From: Blastocatellia bacterium
Lineage (GTDB): Bacteria > Acidobacteriota > Blastocatellia > Pyrinomonadales > Pyrinomonadaceae
DNA: 5,856 bases
NCBI GenBank assembly: GCA_003175865.1
Contig: PSRF01000420.1
Location: 1 to 5,856 of the forward strand
Reading direction: 5' to 3'
Positions 1-5,740 of this stretch are shown here, one piece after another. Positions within the stretch are counted from its first letter, which is position 1, and each line of letters begins with the position of its first letter. The translations under genes were made by a program, and so were the position numbers. The notes beneath the pieces were generated by a model. The model searched no databases, was not told where the DNA came from, and saw only the letters and a program-made list of their open reading frames with translations.

Positions 1-51
1 CAAGCTTTCGCTTGTTGTTCCCTTTATTGAGTGAACGCAAGCTAACGCTTG
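1..51. repeat. Two copies of a CAAGC-N4-GCTTG hairpin repeat
   Basis: CAAGC-TTTC-GCTTG lies at 1-14 and CAAGC-TAAC-GCTTG at 38-51. The 5-bp arms are identical and only the 4-base loops differ; the copies start 37 bases apart. They lie just past the 3' end of the GWxTD gene. The first copy touches the window edge, so the array may continue to the left. No T-run follows either hairpin in the direction of the GWxTD transcript, so a REP-like interspersed repeat or an mRNA 3'-end stabiliser is likelier than a classic intrinsic terminator. The function is not known. Confidence 0.6.
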
Positions 52-79
52 AACACAGAACTACTGAAATATATCAAGG

Positions 80-1693
80 CTACTGCAGCACTGTGAATTT
101 CTCTGAAGGCGACAATGACTGACCCGTCACACGGTCACGAATACGAATTTGGATCTCGTATTCACCTGCGGGCAGGCGGCTTGTGTCGATAAGTCGTGCG
201 AGAGTCAGACGTTGTCCTGAGTCGCTCATGCCGCGCCAGTCTTCAGTCTGTTTACCAGTCTCTTTGCCGTCTTTGGTCAGAACGTACTCGACGTCAACTG
301 AAGGTCGCAATGTCGTCTGATCGACACCTGCATTGTAAATCTGCAAATAGATTCCGACCGGCTGACCGCGATGATAGCTCTTAGCAACGTTGGGAATTAC
401 TTTTGTCGTGCCGATGACAAACTGGCCAACCGCCGGCTGATCAGAAAGACTCTCAAGTTTCGCGGCTAACACCAAAGTTGAAGTGGACAGTTTTTCTTGT
501 TCGTATCTGGGAACAGTGAAGCCAAGATGCTTGATGCCAGTTGCGCCAGACGAGACGTCACGGACGATGACGTCGACCTTATAGGTTCCAGGCGCGAGTG
601 GCACGGCTTTCTGATATGCAGACTTCCGATCTTTCGCGTCGCTTAACTCTTCAGGAGTGGCAGTAGTAATAACTGGATCCTCGAAGATACCGACGCGTCG
701 ATTTGCAACAGAGGTGATCCTTCCGAAGATATTCATGCGCGCTTGTTGTAAGCCGCCGCTGTCCTGGAAAACGAGATCGCGATTTTCTGCCTGGATAGTG
801 AAAGCAGTGATTACGCGCTCATCCGATTGACGGAAGAAGTCGACTCGAAGATCGAAGTTCAACGGGTTTTCCTCGACAACACCTGTATTAACGGCTGTTG
901 CGAGGTCGTTGAATTTCACCTGGGGTGGTTTGCTTAGATCTGCGAGGAGTTGCAGTCGCGAGAACGGGCTGTCCTGTTCACGCGTGTAATTCGGATTACC
1001 AATGCCGTTGACAAGTGCGGTTCGATCGGATTTGTCGGAGAGTCCTAATTGTTCGGATAGTGTTAGACCAGCTCCTGGTACCATCAAAAGCGCGTCTTTT
1101 TCATACGGGTTTCTGGCTATGCGATATTCGCCACTGCCCGTTGGATCGACGAATTCAATTTCAACACCGGAACCAACACCGGCGAGATAACGATAGAACC
1201 AGACCTCAAAAGGATAGGTGCTTGTCTCGCCGCCACCTTCCCATGTCGGTCTTTCGTATGAGCCGCCCATCGGGTGTGTCTCCCGTTCATCGGGCTTGCC
1301 ATACATGATCCAGATGCGACCGCGATCAGTCTTCCATCCGGGAATACCTGAGGTGAAGTGCTCGTTCGCGTACGCTATGCGCTCGTAGTACTCCTCCTTG
1401 AACTCGTTCTCTTCTGTGTCTGGATCAGGATCTCGGCGTCGCCAAAACTCTTCGATAAAGCGTTCTCGCTCGTCATCAGTGGCGAGCTTCTTGAAGGCTT
1501 TGCGTTCTTCGTCGGTGATGATGTACGTGACGTCTTTGTCCAGCCAGTCTTTGTAGGCCTTTTTTAATTCAGGCTTGACGTTACGTGGCTTGTTGCTCGG
1601 ATCCTGTGTGTCCTGACTGAAGATACTGGCGCTGGCACAAAATAAAAGACCGATAACAACGGCCAGACGAAGTGCGACTTTCTGGTACGACAT
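80..1693 (-). CDS. GWxTD domain-containing exported protein
   Basis: A 537-residue protein beginning with a Sec-type signal peptide (basic start, hydrophobic residues about 6-25, Ala/Ser-rich cleavage region). C19 follows LLF and does not fit a lipobox, so a lipoprotein is unlikely. Residues about 45-137 form the core: a charged segment with FIEEFWRRRDPDPDT (79-93), then GWKTD at 119-123 followed by RGRIWIMYGKPDE, the motif that names the GWxTD family. Next comes a conserved block with EVWFYRYL and VEIEFVDPTGSGEYRIA (about 163-193). The C-terminal half looks beta-rich, with two stretches of the type APGTYKVDVIVRD and LPAGEYEIQIRIRDRVTG, suggesting Ig-like folds. The protein is predicted to act outside the inner membrane. 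The family has no settled biochemical role. The start is supported by AGGAG six bases upstream. It lies downstream of tatC on the same strand but 164 bases away, with its own promoter. The family call is firm; the function is open. Confidence 0.9.
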   Translation of the reverse strand: MSYQKVALRLAVVIGLLFCASASIFSQDTQDPSNKPRNVKPELKKAYKDWLDKDVTYIITDEERKAFKKLATDDERERFIEEFWRRRDPDPDTEENEFKEEYYERIAYANEHFTSGIPGWKTDRGRIWIMYGKPDERETHPMGGSYERPTWEGGGETSTYPFEVWFYRYLAGVGSGVEIEFVDPTGSGEYRIARNPYEKDALLMVPGAGLTLSEQLGLSDKSDRTALVNGIGNPNYTREQDSPFSRLQLLADLSKPPQVKFNDLATAVNTGVVEENPLNFDLRVDFFRQSDERVITAFTIQAENRDLVFQDSGGLQQARMNIFGRITSVANRRVGIFEDPVITTATPEELSDAKDRKSAYQKAVPLAPGTYKVDVIVRDVSSGATGIKHLGFTVPRYEQEKLSTSTLVLAAKLESLSDQPAVGQFVIGTTKVIPNVAKSYHRGQPVGIYLQIYNAGVDQTTLRPSVDVEYVLTKDGKETGKQTEDWRGMSDSGQRLTLARLIDTSRLPAGEYEIQIRIRDRVTGQSLSPSEKFTVLQ

Positions 1694-1699
1694 TCGAAA

Positions 1700-1704
1700 C
1701 TCCT
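1700..1704 (-). promoter_or_regulatory. Ribosome binding site of the GWxTD gene
   Basis: AGGAG on the minus strand, six bases before the ATG at 1693. It confirms that start and hence the complete signal peptide. Confidence 0.75.
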
Positions 1705-1750
1705 ATTGAAGTTGTAACGAGTTCAATTAATACGGACTACTTGTCGGCTA

Positions 1751-1773
1751 CTTAGAAGACGAAAAATTCTAAG
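1751..1773. repeat. Inverted repeat over the GWxTD promoter -10 box (operator candidate)
   Basis: CTTAGAA (1751-1757) and TTCTAAG (1767-1773) are perfect 7-bp arms around a 9-base spacer. Outer GGC (1746-1748) and GCC (1777-1779) could extend pairing imperfectly. The right arm overlaps the -10 hexamer of the minus-strand promoter. The expected transcription start lies within the spacer, so most of the repeat is not transcribed whole. That placement suits a repressor binding site better than an RNA hairpin. No T-run supports a terminator. Confidence 0.45.
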
Positions 1774-1794
1774 CTTGCCTCAGGACACAGTCAA
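1766..1794 (-). promoter_or_regulatory. Predicted sigma-70-type promoter of the GWxTD gene
   Basis: On the minus strand TTGACT (1794-1789) is separated by 17 bases from TAGAAT (1771-1766). Each hexamer matches the bacterial housekeeping consensus at five of six positions. The predicted start near 1759 would leave a leader of about 65 bases before the ATG at 1693. This suggests the gene is transcribed independently of tatBC, although read-through is possible because no convincing terminator is seen between 1795 and 1857. Confidence 0.55.
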
Positions 1795-1857
1795 GATGCG
1801 GTAAACGATAGTGCCAGTTGCCTTAAAACCTAGAAAAAAGGGCATGTTTTGAGGGTT

Positions 1858-2925
1858 TTACGACGCGGTCCTCGGTTTGTTGAAAATCCAAGCTACAAAG
1901 ATGGACACGATGTACAAGACAAACATCGGTGCGGCAAAAAGCAACATGTTGGGAATGTCGTTCGTGGGCGATAGAACCGCGGCGGCGATCAGGATAACTA
2001 CGATCGCTGTTTTCCAAACACGGAGCATGAGTCCGGCGGTGATGAGGCCAATCCTTGCCAGTACGTAAGTGATAGCCGGCATTTGGAAAACGACGCCCAT
2101 ACCTAACATCACGATGATGATGAAATCGAAGTAGTCGTCGGCTTTCAGCAGCAGACGAAAATCGCTTCCCAATCCCAACAGATATCTCGCAGCTGGCGGA
2201 AAGATTACGTAGTAAGCAAAGGCGGCGCCCACCACGAACGAAATTGACGACAACAAAATGAATGGCGTTACGTAAGCACGCTCGTGTGGGTAAAGCCCTG
2301 GTGACACAAACGCCCAAATTTGCCACAGCAGAAACGGTACTGAAACACAGACTGCGGCATACAAAGACACCTTGACGTACAGTGAGAATGGCTCGAGCGC
2401 ACTGGTGACAATCAACTTGTCGTTCACACCAGAAAAAGCTTGCGCACCACTCGCCAGCTCCGTTGGGAGTCTTACACCTTTTGGAATAATCGCGTTACCA
2501 GCGAACAGTGGTTCATCTGTGAACAAAGCAAGTTGTCCCTGACTGTCTTTCAATACCCGGGCAGTAACGGAAGCTCCGGCTGGTATCAACGTGCTTCCCA
2601 GTTTTGTTTCCTCTCCAAACACGTATCGACCCGCTTCGTTTTCTTTCAGTGAGCTCAACGCAATTACGGCTTCGTTGCCGGTGTGACCAGCGATCGGGAC
2701 CTGTAGACGTTGTGCGTCTGCTAATGCCCGTTCAACTGGCGCGGCAAGGAATGCGTAAATACGGTCCGCGACAAACCATGAGACTGAAGCAGCGACGAAA
2801 ACAAATATGAATGAGTGGATCAAGCGCCTGCGCAATTCGTCCAGATGTTCGAGAAACGACATCTGGCCGCCCAGCTCTTCTTCCTTGGTGCGGTTGGTTG
2901 ATAATGCTCTTAAAAAAGCTGACAT
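1858..2925 (-). CDS. tatC: Sec-independent (twin-arginine) translocase subunit TatC with enlarged first periplasmic loop
   Basis: TatC is the six-helix inner-membrane subunit that, with TatB, recognises twin-arginine signal peptides and recruits TatA to export folded proteins. Visible signatures are HLDELRRRL (27-35, with E30 matching E. coli E15), LWQIWAFVSPGLYPHER (200-216, with E215 matching E103), AFAYYVIFP (235-243) and FQMP (280-283, Gln where E. coli has E170). Helices lie near 36-58, 181-204, 217-243, 264-290, 303-318 and 326-348. The protein has 355 residues against roughly 250 in typical TatC; the excess is an insert of about 100 residues (about 70-170) in the loop between helices 1 and 2. 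The ATG at 2925 lies 11 bases after the tatB stop but has only a weak ribosome site. M22 (codon 2862-2860), just before the conserved motif and preceded by a purine-rich stretch, is an alternative start. The gene is co-transcribed with tatB. Confidence 0.95.
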   Translation of the reverse strand: MSAFLRALSTNRTKEEELGGQMSFLEHLDELRRRLIHSFIFVFVAASVSWFVADRIYAFLAAPVERALADAQRLQVPIAGHTGNEAVIALSSLKENEAGRYVFGEETKLGSTLIPAGASVTARVLKDSQGQLALFTDEPLFAGNAIIPKGVRLPTELASGAQAFSGVNDKLIVTSALEPFSLYVKVSLYAAVCVSVPFLLWQIWAFVSPGLYPHERAYVTPFILLSSISFVVGAAFAYYVIFPPAARYLLGLGSDFRLLLKADDYFDFIIIVMLGMGVVFQMPAITYVLARIGLITAGLMLRVWKTAIVVILIAAAVLSPTNDIPNMLLFAAPMFVLYIVSIFVAWIFNKPRTAS

Positions 2926-2936
2926 TCTGAGTGGTT

Positions 2937-3323
2937 TTATAGCCAGTCGTGTTTGCGTAACGGCTCAGTTGCGCTTGCGGGTTGACTTACATTTGAAGGT
3001 TCACTCGACAGAGGTTGAGTTTGACGAGCCACGACCGCTTCAGGTGCCACAGGTTCAATAAACTGGGTTTCGGGTGGTGAGCCCGGCGATTCGGCTGACT
3101 CACCCGAAATCGAATTTTCAGTTTCCAGTCGCGAACTCTCCAGAGCGACTTCTCTTTCCCATGTCCGTTTGAAATCTTCAGAGGCTTTGCGGAACTCTGC
3201 GAGACTCTTTCCGACGGATCGAGCGAGCTGAGGCAGTCTGCGTGGACCAAAGAAAATGAGAGCCACAATAAGTATGAACGCTAGCTCAGTGCTGCCGAGC
3301 GAATCCAGGATTAATGCGAACAC
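2937..3323 (-). CDS. tatB: Sec-independent translocase TatA/TatB-family protein, TatB-like
   Basis: A 128-residue protein starting at GTG. It has the plan of the MttA/Hcf106 family: a short periplasmic N-terminus, one transmembrane helix (about 13-25), the hinge FFGPRRLP (24-31), an amphipathic helix (about 32-58, SVGKSLAEFRKASEDFKRTWERE), and a Ser/Pro/Glu-rich cytoplasmic tail. Glu at position 13, at the start of the membrane helix, and direct coupling to tatC favour TatB, the TatC partner in the substrate receptor. The family is hard to split by eye, and in organisms with a single such protein it can serve as both TatA and TatB. The frame stays open upstream to 3563, but that extension would run through the divergent ligase start and lacks family similarity. 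The GTG has a strong Shine-Dalgarno 8 bases upstream and gives a normal N-terminus beginning MFALILDSLGSTE. The symbol is less certain than the family. Confidence 0.88.
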   Translation of the reverse strand: MFALILDSLGSTELAFILIVALIFFGPRRLPQLARSVGKSLAEFRKASEDFKRTWEREVALESSRLETENSISGESAESPGSPPETQFIEPVAPEAVVARQTQPLSSEPSNVSQPASATEPLRKHDWL

Positions 3324-3331
3324 GATTTCTA

Positions 3332-3337
3332 CCTTCC
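3332..3337 (-). promoter_or_regulatory. Ribosome binding site that fixes the tatB GTG start
   Basis: GGAAGG on the minus strand, 8 bases before the GTG at 3323-3321. It rules against the much longer upstream frame and sets the protein at 128 residues. Confidence 0.75.
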
Positions 3338-3349
3338 GTAAACGTTTAC
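3338..3349. promoter_or_regulatory. 12-bp perfect palindrome in the tatB leader, LacI-type operator-like
   Basis: GTAAACGTTTAC is a perfect palindrome with a central CG, directly beside the tatB ribosome site. Central-CG palindromes of this form are typical of operators for LacI/GalR-family regulators (PurR, and the CcpA cre site). With no loop it would not form an RNA hairpin, so a DNA-binding site is the natural reading. No regulator gene is in the window. Confidence 0.4.
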
Positions 3350-3385
3350 ACCGTTCAACGCTTCCAATCGATTCAATCCTGGGTG

Positions 3386-3391
3386 ATTGTA
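3386..3391 (-). promoter_or_regulatory. Possible -10 box for tatBC
   Basis: TACAAT on the minus strand matches the -10 consensus at five of six positions and would start transcription near 3379, about 56 bases before the tatB GTG. The best -35 candidate, TTCGGA at 18 bases, is poor, so this is tentative. I found no comparably good promoter for the divergent ligase gene in 3324-3478. Confidence 0.25.
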
Positions 3392-3464
3392 GCGCGTGGG
3401 TGTCTAAAATCCGAATTGAAGTGACTAAATTGCTAAACTCCTGGACTAAAAGGGAGGATCTCAA

Positions 3465-3470
3465 AAGGAG
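3465..3470 (+). promoter_or_regulatory. Ribosome binding site that fixes the ligase TTG start
   Basis: AAGGAG lies 8 bases upstream of the TTG at 3479. A second purine-rich run, GGGAGG, is at 3452-3457 but no start codon follows it at useful spacing. This site is the main reason for accepting a TTG start. Confidence 0.75.
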
Positions 3471-3478
3471 TAGCGTTC

Positions 3479-5122
3479 TTGGAGATTGAAGCCAAACTCG
3501 AAAAGTTTGCCGAAACGGCCGAAGCCGTCGCTGGAACGACAAAGAAACTGGAGAAGGTCGCAATCGTTGGTGACTATCTTCAGTCGCTTAACGATGCTGA
3601 TTTAACTCGCGCCGCACGCTATTTCGCAGGTCATCAATTCGCGCAAAACGATTCGCGGACGACAAATGTCGGCGGAAGCATTCTAAGTGCCGCACTCAGC
3701 GAAGCGACAGGGTTTTCAGGCGATGATCTTTATCCGCGTTATGTGCGACTGGGTGATGCCGGTGAAGTCGCTGAGGAGGTCATCAAAGCAGTCAAGCACA
3801 ACACGCCAACAATAACGTTAGCGGAAACTGAATCGCTCATCTCTCGTCTAAGTGAAACACGTGGAACGAAGAATAAGATTGCTCTGCTTTCGGCAGTTCT
3901 CCACCGTGCAACTCCGTTGGAAGCCAAATACCTCGTCAAATTGTTGGCTGGCGATCTTCGCATCGGTTTGCGAGAGAGTCTTGTTGAAGACGCGATCGCT
4001 CGTTCGTTTGTTCAGCCATTAGAAAAGGTTTCGTACGCAAATATGCTTCTAGGCGACATTGGTTATACGGCAGTTCGCGCGCGTGCTGCTGACCTTCAAG
4101 ATGTCGGAATGCGTCTGTTCCATCCAATCAAGTTCATGTTGGCAACTCCAGCGGCTGACCTGACAGACATCGCTCGGACGATGCCCGATGAATTTCTTGT
4201 TGAGGACAAGTTTGACGGAATTCGTGCACAAGCACATGTCAGCGATGGACGTGTCGCAATCTACTCGCGCACGATGGATGAAATCACACATCGTTTCCCA
4301 GAGCTTGTTCAACCACTGCTAACTCTTCCGACTGATGTGATCATCGATGGTGAAGTGGTGCCAGCCAAAGATGATGCAATCCTGCCGTTCAGTGGACTTC
4401 AAAAACGATTGGGCCGGAAAAAGGTTGGCACACAATTGTTAATCGCAATTCCCGTTGTTCTGGTTGCCTATGATCTGCTTTATGCAAACGGAAGGGTGCT
4501 GATCGACGAACCGTTATCCGCTCGTCGTGAGGTGCTTGAGAGACTCATACCCGCAAGTGGACCACTGCGGTTATCCATAGCCAAGAGTTTCAACGATGCG
4601 TCGCAACTCGACAACGAGTTTGACGCCGCTCGCGCTCGTGGGAATGAAGGACTAATGATCAAGAGTCCGGCATCATTCTATAAGCCGGGAAGGCGCGGGC
4701 GCGAGTGGATGAAATTGAAGCGTGCAATTGCAACGCTTGATGTTGTGGTTACTGCGGTAGAGGTTGGACATGGAAAGCGCCGACACCTCTTGTCTGATTA
4801 CACATTTGCCGTCAAACGTTCAGTTGACGATGATGAACTTCTAAATATCGGTAAGGCCTATTCCGGACTTACTGACGCCGAATTAGCCGAACTAACGGAA
4901 TACTTCAAACAACACACCATTCAGGAATTTGGACACGGTCGGGTGCGGCTGGTCCAACCAACAGTGGTTATTGAGGTCACGTTCGATCGCGTGCAGCCTT
5001 CCAATCGTCACAAGAGTGGGTTCGCTTTACGGTTTCCGCGGATACTTCGACTCAGACCGGACAAGCTGCCAACTGACATAGATACTCTCGACACAGTCCG
5101 CAAATTAGTTGACCCAACCTAG
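3479..5122 (+). CDS. lig: ATP-dependent DNA ligase, archaeal/LigB type
   Basis: A 547-residue enzyme expected to seal nicked DNA through an enzyme-AMP intermediate made from ATP. Order of domains: an all-helical DNA-binding domain (about 1-205, with LLAGDLRIGLRESLVEDA at 155-172), the adenylation domain (about 215-415) and a C-terminal OB-fold domain (about 418-540). The nucleotidyltransferase motifs are intact: motif I EDKFDGIR with the AMP-accepting lysine K244, YSRTMDEITHRFPEL (262-276), motif III VIIDGEVV (287-294), motif IIIa VAYDLLY (329-335), motif IV NEGLMIKSP (389-397) and motif V EWMKLK (409-414). The three-domain form and length match archaeal and mycobacterial LigB enzymes. They do not match LigD, which carries extra polymerase and nuclease domains, or the NAD-dependent LigA that bacteria use for replication. 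No Ku or nuclease neighbour is visible, so the role is presumably accessory repair. TTG is the start, chosen for its Shine-Dalgarno. Confidence 0.93.
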   Translation: MEIEAKLEKFAETAEAVAGTTKKLEKVAIVGDYLQSLNDADLTRAARYFAGHQFAQNDSRTTNVGGSILSAALSEATGFSGDDLYPRYVRLGDAGEVAEEVIKAVKHNTPTITLAETESLISRLSETRGTKNKIALLSAVLHRATPLEAKYLVKLLAGDLRIGLRESLVEDAIARSFVQPLEKVSYANMLLGDIGYTAVRARAADLQDVGMRLFHPIKFMLATPAADLTDIARTMPDEFLVEDKFDGIRAQAHVSDGRVAIYSRTMDEITHRFPELVQPLLTLPTDVIIDGEVVPAKDDAILPFSGLQKRLGRKKVGTQLLIAIPVVLVAYDLLYANGRVLIDEPLSARREVLERLIPASGPLRLSIAKSFNDASQLDNEFDAARARGNEGLMIKSPASFYKPGRRGREWMKLKRAIATLDVVVTAVEVGHGKRRHLLSDYTFAVKRSVDDDELLNIGKAYSGLTDAELAELTEYFKQHTIQEFGHGRVRLVQPTVVIEVTFDRVQPSNRHKSGFALRFPRILRLRPDKLPTDIDTLDTVRKLVDPT

Positions 5123-5351
5123 CGCTTCGTACATTCGCAAAGACTACAACGTCACACTCAGAACGCGCCGCCGATTGGCCGTTTACTTAAGCGAGGTATT
5201 GCCATAGCCTTTAGTTGGAGTTAGGATGCATGCCGTCACCGCCTCCCAAGAGGTCTTCCTGGCGCATCCGGTGAGCCTAGCAGACACAACGACGCAGGCC
5301 GCATTTGAACACGCACGGCACGGCTAAAAAGGTTTGGAGTGGTCTAATCTC
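5123..5351. other. Intergenic region without a convincing gene
   Basis: This stretch lies between the convergent 3' ends of the ligase gene and the small secreted-protein gene. I see no tRNA-like cloverleaf, no strong terminator with a T-run for either gene, and no insertion-sequence end. The middle is somewhat GC-richer than its surroundings, holds the doubtful 33-codon ORF at 5226, and has a possible stem, CACC (5237-5240) with GGTG (5270-5273) and GCC (5241-5243) with GGC (5261-5263). Confidence 0.5.
5226..5327 (+). CDS. Doubtful 33-residue small ORF
   Basis: ATG at 5226 follows GGAG (5217-5220) at a spacing of 5 bases and reads 33 codons to a TAA at 5325-5327. The product begins MHAVTASQEVF and ends EHARHG. 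It has no signal peptide, membrane helix or recognisable motif. The ribosome site and the local rise in GC are the only support, and a chance frame or the remnant of a longer gene is equally possible. Confidence 0.2.
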   Translation: MHAVTASQEVFLAHPVSLADTTTQAAFEHARHG

Positions 5352-5597
5352 TCAGTAGACTGACAGTAGTGTTGTTACCGCTTCAAACCAGAATGAGTCT
5401 GAGGTATCTACGTCAGTCGTAGGCGCTGCGGTCGTTGAATTGTTCGTGTTTTCATCGGTTACGGTGGCCGAAGAAGCCGTCATTGATGACGGAGGTGGCT
5501 GTACATAACCGGGCGTTTGCTGGTCACCGGCATAGGAAGTCAGTGAAAAGGCAAACACGAGCAGCGTTGTTGCTACAAAGGTCTTGGCACGGTACAT
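5352..5597 (-). CDS. Small secreted acidic Thr/Ser/Pro-rich protein, possible peptide precursor
   Basis: An 81-residue protein not assignable to a named family. Residues 1-23 form a clear Sec signal peptide: basic Arg3 and Lys5, hydrophobic core about 7-19, and likely cleavage after SYA (21-23). The mature part of about 58 residues has no Lys or Arg and seven Asp/Glu, so it is strongly acidic. It consists of a low-complexity spacer with VQPPPSS (32-38) and many Thr, Ser and Asn, then a hydrophobic aromatic C-terminus, SFWFEAVTTLLSVY (68-81), that could form an amphipathic helix. An upstream in-frame ATG at 5648 would add 17 residues and spoil the signal peptide; the ATG at 5597 has a strong Shine-Dalgarno and is chosen. 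The gene is divergent from a TPR-like gene, with overlapping promoters. It could be a signalling-peptide precursor, a small envelope-associated protein or a toxin; the sequence alone does not decide. Confidence 0.75.
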   Translation of the reverse strand: MYRAKTFVATTLLVFAFSLTSYAGDQQTPGYVQPPPSSMTASSATVTDENTNNSTTAAPTTDVDTSDSFWFEAVTTLLSVY

Positions 5598-5605
5598 TTT
5601 CGGTC

Positions 5606-5612
5606 TCTCCTC
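5606..5612 (-). promoter_or_regulatory. Ribosome binding site that fixes the small secreted-protein start
   Basis: GGAGAG within GAGGAGAG on the minus strand lies about 8 bases before the ATG at 5597. It picks this start over the in-frame ATG at 5648, which would place extra residues in front of the signal peptide. Confidence 0.75.
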
Positions 5613-5647
5613 AGATTGAGTCGTTAAAAGCCCGTAAGGTGGGTGCA

Positions 5648-5667
5648 AACCAAGTAGACATTTGGTT
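5648..5667. repeat. Dyad AACCAA-N8-TTGGTT in the divergent intergenic region
   Basis: Perfect 6-bp arms at 5648-5653 and 5662-5667 surround an 8-base spacer. The site falls just downstream of the predicted transcription start of the small secreted-protein gene and overlaps the -35 box of the plus-strand promoter by two bases. It could be an operator or a hairpin in the leader RNA of the peptide gene. Confidence 0.4.
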
Positions 5668-5694
5668 GACAGGTCGATAATATCCGTCTATTGA
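5666..5694 (+). promoter_or_regulatory. Predicted promoter of the TPR-like gene
   Basis: TTGACA (5666-5671) is a perfect -35 match and is followed after 17 bases by TATTGA (5689-5694), a weak -10 match at three of six positions. A start near 5701 would leave about 40 bases to the ATG at 5741. A perfect -35 with a poor -10 is compatible with an activator-dependent promoter. It overlaps the opposing promoter for the small secreted protein. Confidence 0.4.
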
Positions 5695-5705
5695 GAGGCT
5701 TGCAA
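5677..5705 (-). promoter_or_regulatory. Predicted promoter of the small secreted-protein gene
   Basis: On the minus strand TTGCAA (5705-5700, four of six) is separated by 17 bases from TATTAT (5682-5677, five of six). The start near 5670 gives a leader of about 73 bases. This promoter lies face to face over the plus-strand promoter, so simultaneous occupancy by two polymerases would be hindered. Confidence 0.45.
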
Positions 5706-5715
5706 GGTTCCTTGC
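5702..5715. repeat. Dyad GCAAGG-TT-CCTTGC between the divergent genes (operator candidate)
   Basis: Perfect 6-bp arms with a 2-base centre. The centre is too short for an RNA hairpin loop, which favours a protein-binding site. It overlaps the -35 box of the small secreted-protein promoter and sits at the expected start of the TPR-like transcript, so one bound regulator could affect both genes. Confidence 0.45.
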
Positions 5716-5727
5716 GGATACTAAAAA

Positions 5728-5733
5728 GTGGAG
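5728..5733 (+). promoter_or_regulatory. Ribosome binding site of the TPR-like gene
   Basis: GTGGAG ends 7 bases before the ATG at 5741. It supports translation of the partial frame that runs off the right edge. Confidence 0.6.
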
Positions 5734-5740
5734 TCCTAAT

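Noticed and set aside
1015..1308. 97-codon plus-strand frame antisense to the GWxTD gene
   Set aside because: It lies opposite the conserved GWxTD coding region and has an Arg/His-rich product with no ribosome site of note.
1801..1857. Intrinsic terminator after tatC
   Set aside because: There is a T6 run on the minus strand near 1837, but no GC-rich stem precedes it.
1823..2326. 167-codon minus-strand frame inside tatC
   Set aside because: It overlaps the conserved TatC helices in another frame and its product is rich in Arg, His and Cys without domain similarity, as expected for a shadow.
3324..3563. Extension of the TatB frame upstream to an ATG at 3563
   Set aside because: The added 80 residues are basic and unlike the family, overlap the divergent ligase start, and would bury the membrane helix; the GTG at 3323 has a strong ribosome site.
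5598..5648. Upstream ATG at 5648 for the small secreted protein
   Set aside because: The 17 added residues precede a complete signal peptide, and the ribosome site lies inside this extension, serving the ATG at 5597.
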